From Dipetalonema caudispina (lineage: Eukaryota > Nematoda > Chromadorea > Rhabditida > Onchocercidae): a stretch of DNA of 64,000 nucleotides. The translations under genes were made by a program, and so were the position numbers. Below the pieces are notes generated by a model. It searched no databases. It saw only the letters and a list, made by a program, of their open reading frames with translations, and had not been told where the DNA came from. Where the stretch lies: NCBI GenBank assembly GCA_013365325.1, contig JABVXV010000069.1, positions 1-64,000 of the forward strand. The letters run 5' to 3'. Shown piece by piece: positions 54,220 to 64,000 of this stretch (position 1 is its first letter; every line of letters starts with the position of its first letter).

Positions 54220-54444
54220 GTTTCTATATTACATGTCAGTTTGGTTGATAATAACACGTTGGTTCAAACTTAAGTATTACTCAAACCTGTGTATATCAAA
54301 AAATAATTCGGAACGGATTTTAGTGGACCACATATATGTTGCAGAGATGAGCTTTTGTATCCACAATATATAATATAGTAGATTGAATGAGATAATTCTC
54401 ATGATGATATATCAATACAACAGTTTATTTTGTTAAAGGTACAT
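53616..54444. other. Intergenic region with (AT)n tract
   Basis: 0.83 kb between PLOD copy 2 and MTO1 without exons. An (AT)n run of about 14 units lies at 54189-54217. A weak acceptor (GTTAAAG, ending 54438) sits six bases before the MTO1 ATG and could be the trans-splice site. Confidence 0.65.
54189..54217. repeat. (AT)n microsatellite
   Basis: About 14 tandem AT units, 230 bases upstream of the MTO1 start. Confidence 0.95.
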
Positions 54445-57400
54445 ATGCTTCGAAGAACATTATCTACATTGACAGTTGGAAATGAACGAGTAACATATGA
54501 TGTTATTGTAATTGGTGGTGGACATGCTGGTTGCGAAGCTGCCACTGCTGCTGCTAGATGTTGTGCTCATACGTTATTATTGACTAATAGAAAGGATACG
54601 ATTGGTGAAATGTCATGCAATCCAAGTTTTGGGGGAGTTGGCAAAGGTAATCCATGTTCTGGCATTTGATTTTCTGATCTAAGAAGGATCGTGTAAGTAA
54701 TAGCAGCGGTTATGGTTGTTCTCTCATGAAAGATTTATTTAGATTATAGAAAGTCAAGAATTTTTGTTTATATTAAGACTAAGCGAAAAGAGCTAGAAGT
54801 AAAGAAATTAAGAAATTTGATGGTACTCTGTAGATAGGTATAAAAATCTCATCCATTGTAAGGACATCTTGTACGTGAAGTGGACGCATTGGATGGACTG
54901 TGTGGAAGAATTTGTGATAAATCAGCCATAAACTATCACGCATTGAATTCCTCACATGGTCCAGCTGTACTGGGCCTTCGAGCACAAATTGATAGAAAAC
55001 TGTATAAGAAACATATGCAACATGTAATATTCTTTTCCTTATAAATTTATCAAATTTTAATTTCAATGTAAAACTAATTTCAAACATTAATAACTTACGC
55101 GATTTTTTCGAGAGAAAATTATCGAACATTACAATTCTAACTGTATTCCGTTTTTTTAAATGAAATTCTTTGTTGGTATTATTCAAATCTAACGGAATTA
55201 ACTGTTTAGGAAATCCTAAACTGTACGGAAGGTTTGGATGTAATGGAGAAAGCGGTTGATGATCTAATTATTAAATATAAGGAAGGAGAAACACCGCGAG
55301 TTATTGGAGTTGTAGCTGATGGTGAGGTACGATTATGTCAGCTTCCTTAGGACATTATCGTATCTTACAACTAACTCTAATCAAATCAAAAAATCTATTC
55401 ATGTTTCCTCAAAAATTTTTTTTAATTTTTAAAATTCCAGATTCTAAAGGCAAAGGCGCTTGTGGTGACAACAGGAACGTTTTTAGGTGGGAAATTTTTT
55501 CGAGGATCAGAAAGTTATGCTGCTGGGCGTCTAGGTGAAAAGGTTAGACATCGTGACATCCGTATACTTAATAGTTTTCATGAAATTATGTTGTCATCTC
55601 TATCATTTTGTAATTGTGTAAGAAATAAGTGAGCATAGAACAGAATAGATAAGAGGAAATCAAAATTAATTTGGGAGTAAAACCTTAATTGAGAACGAGT
55701 CCGGCATTAATGATATTTCCCTAACTCTTTTCAAACGAGAGGATGTTTGTCTCTCTTTTTCATGCCCTTCATTTAAGCTTTCGGCATTCAAATGTTGAAA
55801 ATGGAAGTAGTAAAATTGTTAACTTTTTTTTTGCAGGCTAGTTCAAAACTTTCTGAAACCTTTAAGAAACTTGGTTTCAAGCTGGGGCGTTTTCGCACAG
55901 GTACGCCAGCACGTTTATTTAAGAAAACAATAGATTTTAGCAAATTTGCTCCTCAACATCCGGATCGGAAGCCAATTCCGTTTTCATTCTTGACAGAGCA
56001 TATCTGGCTTCCCTACGAACAACAAGTGAGCCTGCTAATCGTTTCTGTTAGCTTCATTATTTTCCCGGAATTTTTCCTGAAATGTTGATAGTTGACCTTT
56101 CTTTAATTTTTCATTTTCATTTCAATATCCTGTCAAAAACAAAAATTCAACAAAATTTTTATTTTCATTATTTTGCATTTTCTCTGTCATTCTTATTTTT
56201 GTTTTATAAATTAAAGTGATGCAAATTTAGTTACCGTCATATTTGGGTTTTACGAACAACCGCCTTGCCAAAGTGGTACTTAAACATTTCAACGAATGCA
56301 ATTATATTCGTAGTGAAGCAAATGGCCCGCGGTATTGCCCATCTCTGGAATCAAAAGTTATCCGTTTCCCTCATCTTAACCACAGGGTTCATCTTCATAT
56401 TTTTGTAATATTTCATTTGAGAGATTTAGATGAAATAAGAGTAATGATTATGTTTAATTTGTAAAAGCGAATAAGTGTATGTGAATGATGGTAAGCAATG
56501 GAGACTGCCAGACGTAAAATTACTAATAGCTCTCTATAATTCATAAAAATGAGGGCATTGGTGTATTAAACAGATAATATGAATAGAAACAAATAGAAGA
56601 TCAAGTACTCGTTTTAATTCTTGGTAGGGTCAAACTTCACTCTCGATTTATTTTTCTAAAATTTAGAGAGAAGCATTTCAGGTTTTTTTGGAACATGAAG
56701 GCTTAGATTCTGATTTGATTTATCCACAAGGTATGTCGATGACATTCGCACCGGAAGCGCAACTCGAAGTGTATCGTTGTATACCAGGTTTAGAAAATGT
56801 CGAGATATCAGAAGCTGGTTATGGCGTTGAATATGATTATGTTGATCCAAAACAACTTAAGTCAACTTTACAAACTAAAACTGTGGATGGTTTATTTCTC
56901 GCAGGGCAAATTAATGGTACCACGGGATATGAAGAAGCTGCAGCACAGGGTTCGTTTAGTTAATTTTTTTCTCCTTTGATATTTGATTTCCTCACCATTT
57001 TTCCTTAGTTTTTATCTTTCAAGTTTTATAGCTTAATTCAGAAATTTTCGTAACTTGATAATTTCTGCAAAAAAAAGGATTTTGATGAAGGAAAAATTTA
57101 AAATTACATATTTCGGATCCACAAAGGTAATGCTGGATGTTATTAAGTAGTGGATTAAGACAATTGACATAAATGACGGTAATTTTTAAACACCGTGACC
57201 TTTTCTCCTACTGTTCATTTTAGGCATTGTAGCTGGAATAAACGCCGCAGCATCAAGTCAAAATAAAAAACCATTTGTTCTCGATAGGACGGAAGGTTAC
57301 ATTGGTGTATTAATTGATGACTTGACCAGTCTCGGCACTTCAGAACCATACCGAATGTTTACTTCAAGAGCTGAACTAAGATTACATTTGCGGTAATGTT

Positions 57401-59271
57401 GTACTATTTTAGTCTAATTTCTCTGCCATCGTTTAATAAATGATTGAACAATGCAGTTTAGAAAAGACTTATGTTAGTTTTACGATGTTTCTGATTCCAG
57501 AAATGAGATGGGGAATTTCTCCAAATTTAAAACGTTTTAATCAAACGGTTCAGGGAATTGTGCGTTTTAGACCAGACAATGCAGACATGAGGTTAACGAA
57601 AAAAGGTTATCAACATGGAGCTGTATCCGAGAACCGATATAATCACTTCTTAAAAATACTGTATGCATATAATGAAACGCAGGATTTGCTAAAATCTCTC
57701 AGATATCCGATGAATTTTTGGAAAAAGATTATACCTCGTTTGGAAAATGCTCGATCGACAAAAGGTTAGAAGCAGAATGTCAGTGCGAATTACTAAAGAA
57801 AAGTACCAGAAATGCAAAATCATTAAACTATTTAAGCCTTCATCAACTGATGAGACGCAGTACATCTTTTACACTTCTTGTTTTTGTTTGGTTTGCAGAA
57901 CATATTCGTTTATTGCTGGTTTTTCAAATTAAAACCTTGTTTTAAATAACCAGATTTTTGTTTGCAGTATATAGTGCGTTTGATTTGTTATGTCGTTACG
58001 AAATAGACTTCATGGAAATTCGGAAAGCAGTTCCTGTTGAACTAGAAAGGCTATTGGATAATCAAGAAATCGAGCACCGGTTGAAGATTGAAGCATTTTA
58101 TCACTTTTATCTGGATAAATCTCTGGCAAAAGTAAGTACTACAATATAAAGAAGTGACTCATGTTGACCATCGCTGTAATTTTTCTATTATTATTAGCTT
58201 GTATCCTTATGATTTATTTCGCTCTGTAATAGTTATTTCAGTTTTTCCACATCATTGATGGCATCCAACTTCTGAAATGCGAATACACAGTTTTGTTAGA
58301 ATTTGAACATTTCATGAAATTAATGAGTAGTGGAAAGATGGATGCAAATTAGAATTTCAGAGTATTTTGTTAGGAATAAATTTACGACATTAAAATTTTT
58401 CTTAATTCTAAACTGTGTCACTTTCATCTTTTCAAAAAAGCGCTTGTTAGGAGATGGTCAACAGTCATTTTTCGTTTTATTATCAATGTATGCAAATTCA
58501 TTGTCTTCGTAAATGCTGTTTTACTCACTCTAACTCCAAAAGAATTTTTTCTTTATGTGTTTAGCGACCAATATTATTTCGATTTTATTTGTTAGGTCGA
58601 ATGTATAACGGTTGCAATTTTTAGATGGAGCGGATACGCAAGGAATGTGCTACTGTTATTCCGGACGATTTTGATTATTCAAAAATGAAGAATATTTCTG
58701 AGGAATGCAAGGAAAAGTTGGAGTTTTGGAGACCTCAAAATCTCGCTGCTGCATCCAGGTTTTGTAACATTATTATTTTAAGTCTCCTTACTTTTTGATG
58801 GGAAACAATTCAGAATGTTTTTCCAGAGTCCCTGGTGCAACGACAGAGGCCTTATTGGAACTATTGAACTTTTTGAAAGCTCCGTAAGTTTTCTTAATAT
58901 TGCATTATAATTCATTTAAAAAACAAGCGATTAAATTTTTTTCTATCATTTCAGTAAAGAATGATAGGGAAAGTAGTTTGAAACATCCCTTTTTTTCAGT
59001 GAAGGTTTTGAGAATGAGAGTCGAAGTTGAATTATGGTCATTACAGTTTTACTTTTACTCAAGTATTTCATCTATTTATCTGACTTTAGATTGTGAAATA
59101 TAATATTGATTAGTGTTTTGTTATTAAACTGATTTCGATTGTAAATAAATAAAGCCTTTTCAAATGATCAGGACCTTTTTGCTAGCTTGGATCAAAGAAA
59201 GAAAAGCGCTAGCGTTGGAAGGAATTATAATAGAAAATTGCGCTGAAGTGAATACATCAACACTCGACTAG
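54445..59271 (+). CDS. MTO1: MTO1/GidA, mitochondrial tRNA wobble-uridine modification
   Basis: FAD-dependent partner of MSS1/GTPBP3 that makes the 5-taurinomethyl (or carboxymethylaminomethyl) group on wobble uridine of mitochondrial tRNAs. Thirteen exons give 670 residues with all phases agreeing: 54445-54646, 54863-55023, 55210-55326, 55441-55542, 55837-56025, 56231-56386, 56682-56949, 57224-57392, 57571-57764, 57968-58131, 58625-58758, 58827-58883, 59172-59271. The first ~12 residues ([12 protein letters not shown]) look like a mitochondrial presequence. Family signatures are the FAD Rossmann motif [100 protein letters not shown] and, near the C-terminus, NLAAASRVPGAT. Exon 9 begins at 57571; an upstream acceptor near 57502 would give a stop. 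Introns and a presequence show a nuclear gene, not an endosymbiont gidA. Confidence 0.95.
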
Positions 59272-60928
59272 AATTATATTCAAATGAAAAAAAAGATGAG
59301 ATTTTGAAGATTGCATGACTCTTCTAGGTCACTTATTTTTTGCGGAGTTCGCCGGAAAATTATTTGCTACTAAGATAATTAATCGAGTTGAAGTAATGCC
59401 CCTAATTGACAGAATATGTGAGAGTGTTTAACAACTCAACTTTTGACAAGTCATTTATATACACATACATATATTGATGATATGCATAATTAATGCAGCT
59501 CGCATAACTGATGCATTCCATATGTCACATATGTCTTTTGTTGCAGTCTTGGTGAAATCTTTTTCTTTGTTTCTCCTGGATCAAAAAAATCCACGACAAT
59601 CACATATATCGCGGAAATCGATTGGAAAATTAACAATTTCTTTATGATTGGTCCCACATCTAGTCGCCTTAACCCAACTTCAGTGAACAATGCATAGAAA
59701 GAACGTTTTGACGAACATAACTTATTCCCGTTGTTTGAGCACCAAATTCTATTGTTGATCTTGCTTTATGTGGTAAAATTATATCAACAATGAATCTTAA
59801 TTGAAGTTTGACTTATCTTCTAGAGAAAAATTTGTGATATTATCAATTGAAACTGTCTCTAGTCTGCTGATCTTAAAAATAATCACAAATGAGATCAAAA
59901 TATTGTCATTTAGTGAGATACCGTAATCCTAACAAAAAGCAATATAACTTGTAATGGGAATGAAACAAACCGTGTATTTTATAAAACATTATTGAACAAA
60001 ATTGTAAATGAATGAAAATATGCGCAAGCTTCGAAGAGTAAGATTTTATAATAACTGAATGACCATGATACAGATCAATGGTTCTTCTCTCCTTGGATTG
60101 TATTTTTATAAAGTGATGGCTTAAAAGATTTACTAAGGTCATCCAAAGATGTTTTTCTATGCTTGTTGATATAAAATGGTATAATATTTGAAAGTTTCGG
60201 AAAAGTTCCAAAATTTGTTAATGAATAAATTCAAAGTTCTTCGAAATGAATTCCGCCTTCATTCACCTATATCTTCGGTATTGTTGTTAATAGTTATAGT
60301 CCGGTAATATCACTAACCGACTTTCCGGATGTTCTATTAATGAAATCGCAATGGTTCATAACAATTATTAACTATTGTAAATGGTTATCACAAATTAAAA
60401 TCGCGGAATTATCACTTAGCAAAGACGACATCAATACAATTCAAATATTTCAATTTTCATACTTCAAGCACTTATTTAGCAAACACCTTTCGTTAGATAA
60501 ACTGACAAATATCTGAATAAGTTTGTATTCCATTAACTTGGATATACAAATATTTTGGTCCAGTTATATTTTTAATTTTGAGAAGCCGATAGCATAATGC
60601 GGAAATTATCGAGAGACAAACAGATAAAATAATAGTAATATCATTCTTTCAAATGCGAGTATAAAGTTAAAGAAGATAACAAGTTAAATGATGACTGAAC
60701 AGAGAGGTCATGTAAATAAATACATGGTTAAATGAACGTCTTGACCTTGATATGGGATTGGAAGTGAGCTGACCTTTTCTTTTTGATTGAGAGATACATA
60801 AATAAAAATGCATGATTATATCTTATAAAATAACTGGAAGAGTTTGAAGTCAGATTTTGTTTCAAATTAAACTCGACGATTGAGTGATAATTTCATTATA
60901 TGGTTCAAGATTAGAAATTTCAGCCTTA
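59272..60928. other. Intergenic region between convergent genes
   Basis: 1.66 kb between the MTO1 stop and the stop of the minus-strand gene. No coding signal is visible; short open frames at 59490-59690 and 59906-60211 (-) have no splice or family support. It should hold the 3' UTRs of both genes. Confidence 0.6.
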
Positions 60929-63900
60929 TTATATGAAATCATAGTCCTTAAAGTCAGGGTCATAACTGCTTTGTTTTGATAATCCGCAAACACCCATATT
61001 CAAATCCATATCAATTTTAATTTTTTGGGAGGTTTTCATATGAGTCGAATTTCTTTGTATACGACTATCTCTTGGCGTAAAGTCAGCTTCGAAACTCGTT
61101 TCGTTTTCTGATTGATATTTCTGTTGCAGATTGGGAATTTCCTTTTTGGCAGTTGTGGTATGCATGATTACATCTTTTGAAGCAGTAGTACACTGAGTAA
61201 TGTCAGTCATACTATTACTAGTAGTAGTGTTGGTGATAGCAGCAGTAGTGATAACAGATGTTGTAGTTGTAGCCGAGCTATTACCAGTTACGGTATGTTT
61301 TGAAGAAGAATTCAATTGTCCTTCTGAATCCGAAAAAATTTTTGCTTTTCCTGATTCCATTTCCAAATTCATGTCAGTAACAGAAGGTGTTACTAATGTA
61401 ACGCGTTTTTTATCGCTTGAATTGTTATTGGTTATTGAAGATTCATGAATTTTGATCGAATTTGATGCTGTACAAGTTGTTTGTATCTCATCCGTACCAG
61501 CGACAATACTTTTTTGGCTTAATTGGCTTTTATCAGCACTATCATTCTCTTTATCATATCCAGAACTGTCAGAAATATGCTCAAATTCATTTCGCTGCAT
61601 AGATAATGATGTTGGTTCTTTTGAATCTTTAGAAACTTCATCTAGTTTAGCATCATTTTTAGAAGTATCGCAGACTTGCTTATCACTTTGATTCGCTTTT
61701 AAATTTGTCTTTTGCTTTGGTTTTTCTTTTAATTTTGCCGCCAAATTCTGCTCCAACATCACATTCTGAGATGTTTCAAATTTATTCGCCGAGCATCCCT
61801 TTGAATTTATTTTGGAACTTTTATCATTGCTTTTTCTATCTATTTTCGGAGATACTGTCTTTGATCGTTGGCCCTCAGTGTTAACAGATACGGGTGATAA
61901 TCGACCAGTTGGCGTTGTTGCAGTTGGCGAAACGTGATCAATGTGTATAGCCATCGGCGTTCTTACTTCATTTGTATCCTGCATTCGATTTACGATTCTG
62001 GTGCCATCTGGAAATTGTGCCATTTTCATGCCTGAGCTCTCTGATGGCACTTTAATGTCCATGACCTTATTAACCAGTGGTGGACCAATCTCTGCGTCGT
62101 CAGAGACGTTATTTACGTTATCACGTTTTTTCTGTCTCCCAGAAATATTAACAATGATAACCGAACTACTGCTTGCATTTATCAATGCATCATCATTTAC
62201 TATAGTGATGACAGTTTCAGGATTTCTAGCTGTCAGCGGATAGTAATTGGAATTCGTCGTTTGCATCGGTCCTAATGATTGCATATTTTTAGCATCCTGT
62301 GCAAGCGGAAACTCCCGAGAACTATCCGGAATTTGAACGACAGGTGCTGTTAAAGGCTCGTCATATTCCTTCACAGTAGGCTTACGATTACTTTGAATTG
62401 TGATTTCACTACATAAATTCTTCTCTCCAGCTTTGTTTGTGATTGGATTTGCGGGTTCAGCTGTTGAAAAGCGCAGAATTTCATCATTTTGCTCAATATT
62501 CTGGTCATTCATTGTTTCAGCTTTGTTTTCGTGCAAGGATGTTTCGCTCTTGTCTTCAGGAATAGATGCCGGAGGTTCCGTGTGATTTGAGTTCGGGTGG
62601 GGTTTTGACTGTGAATCAGATTTCTGCAGCTCTTCTATTGGGCTATCCGACTTTGTGTCGTTTTTCTCCAATAATTCACCATTTCTCGAATCAATTTCTT
62701 CTGGTTTCTAAATTTTGAGATGTTTCTTAAAACTATTTTTCAAAATTGATTATCTGAATTTGTCAGTAATATTCGTTTTTTTAACAAAAATATTTTAATT
62801 ACAAAAGAAAGAGCCCGAATTAAGGAACATTAAAATTATCAAAACAGAAAGAAGTGTGTACTGATTTTTATGCCCATTTGATAAGGAATAAAAATACACT
62901 TTCCGAAAACGACAAGGGAAGAGAGAAGGTCATGATTCGGCATCACTGATATCACTCTTACGAATATGAGGGTTTAAAAGGTTAGTTTACCAATTATTTC
63001 ATTTAAAATTAACCCTTTATTATCTTCCTTATGATTCTTGACAAAAAACCTGAGAACGATAAATGACGGTAATCAAGAAATACTTATAGAGAATAACTTG
63101 ATATTTTGGGATCATCTTTTAAGGGGATTAATTGATTATCAAAATATCGGAATTCGATAATTTAGCAAGATCATTTATTCAATGTACCAAATGAGTTCTA
63201 ACTTGGTTCTCGTGATTCTCGCTGTATCAGATTCTCATATCTTCAAGCCAATCTTCGAACCAAGCCTAGAATTTTAGCATTCCATTTGACCAAAAAAATA
63301 TTTTGGACATGGTTGCTTCTCTCGTTCAATTCGATTTCTTAACTTTTACTAACTTTTGATGGCTTCGCTTCCTTCTAACTCCAAGAGTTATGACAATACT
63401 TAAATCGTAGGCCTTTTTTGCCCTCATCTTCAAACCAGTGATGCCTTATATCATGTTAGAAATAGCCAATATTTTAATACAAAAACTTACGCAATGCAGC
63501 TATTACAATGGCATTTCTTTTCTTTCGGTTTAATTTTAGTCTTAGTAAATTTTAGTAAATGTCAAAAGTGTCATTCATCAGATATGGCCTCATTTATCAG
63601 TTTCAATCTGCTCTGAAGAATTCCTCAGCTTACCAGTTCATTACGATGTTGACGAATAGATAGATTAGATGAAGGATTACGATTACGCCCAACATCCATT
63701 AAAGAATGATTGGCGCAGACACCACCATCAAATGGAAATGGAAGCCCAGTTCGAGAAGTGTAACCACGTTGTTTCAGATAAATATCCACGGATTCAGCGG
63801 AATCAAGTGTGCTCTGTTCTGGAGATTCAATTTTTGGATTGATATTCCATTTCTGTAATAGTCAAAAAACCACTTATTCAATTATTTTACTTGAGAGATT

Positions 63901-64000
63901 ATTTTACTTGAGATTATATATATATTAAAAAGGATAAATTTTTAAAAGGAATACTTCACGATCTTCAGGTGGCAAGCCATACGGTTTATGAAGAAATGGC
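60929..64000 (-). CDS. Unrecognised Ser/Thr/Asn-rich protein, 5' end outside the window
   Basis: I do not recognise this protein. Three exons in phase 0 are visible: one running from the window edge to 63955, then 63852-63634, then a very long last exon 62707-60929 (593 codons with stop TAA). The first two include HKPYGLPPEDRE and a segment rich in Pro and Gly (GLPFPFDGG). The last exon is low-complexity: Glu/Lys/Asp-rich at its start, then Ser/Thr/Asn-rich with runs such as TTTTS and SSSS, and no visible membrane segment or Cys pattern. The C-terminus (DPDFKDYDFI) is acidic and aromatic. It is probably a long disordered tail, perhaps of a signalling or membrane protein whose folded part lies beyond the window. 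Antisense open frames over this exon are Val-rich mirror images of its Thr/Asn codons and are not genes. Confidence 0.75.

Noticed and set aside
54779..55186. Minus-strand open frame of 135 codons
   Set aside because: It lies antisense to MTO1 exon 2 and its flanking introns and has no recognisable features.
54445..59271. Bacterial (Wolbachia-type) gidA insertion
   Set aside because: The gene has 12 introns and an N-terminal presequence and matches eukaryotic MTO1, so it is nuclear.
61200..62585. Plus-strand open frames opposite the last-exon tail gene
   Set aside because: They are Val/Ser/Leu-rich antisense shadows of Thr/Asn/Lys codons on the minus strand, without splice or family support.

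Overview
The window is nuclear DNA from a parasitic nematode, most probably a filarial or other clade III species. The base composition is strongly AT-rich. Genes are cut into small exons of about 60-270 nt by short AT-rich introns, and acceptors are of the TTTCAG type. Several genes have such an acceptor just upstream of the ATG with no exon before it, which suggests spliced-leader trans-splicing. One gene is a nematode cuticle collagen. I found no rRNA, tRNA, CRISPR, bacterial operon or organelle sequence. Exon boundaries below were derived by hand from GT/AG sites, reading-frame phase and family alignment from memory.

Layout. 1-7.4 kb: no gene, only simple repeats. 7.4-10.6 kb (+): glutamine-rich C2H2 zinc-finger protein. 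10.6-15.0 kb: no gene. 15.0-21.3 kb (+): deubiquitinase in which an OTU domain sits inside a USP37-like USP domain. 22.8-25.6 kb (+): GET3/ASNA1 ATPase, complete. 25.9-28.0 kb (-): cuticle collagen, complete. 28.0-31.0 kb: no gene, one 61-bp tandem repeat. 31.0-32.8 kb (-): alkaline ceramidase, complete. 32.8-40.4 kb: long gene-poor stretch with a roughly 140-bp inverted repeat. 40.4-46.8 kb and 48.0-53.6 kb (+): two tandem procollagen lysyl hydroxylase (PLOD/LET-268) genes. 54.4-59.3 kb (+): mitochondrial tRNA-modification protein MTO1. 60.9 kb to the window end (-): unrecognised, partial, low-complexity protein.

The most striking system is the PLOD pair. Both copies have 16 exons with matching junctions and phases. 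The upstream copy keeps the lysyl hydroxylase iron site (HxD...H) and the N-terminal glycosyltransferase motifs. The downstream copy is fully open and has a signal peptide, but the iron-ligand Asp is Tyr and the glycosyltransferase poly-Asp, NSG and HGNG motifs are gone. It therefore looks like a pseudoenzyme paralogue whose protein fold is kept. The collagen gene and the PLOD genes belong to the same extracellular-matrix biology, but nothing in the sequence shows co-regulation. The nested USP/OTU protein is the second notable item; I recall a comparable domain pairing in the C. elegans DUO proteins.
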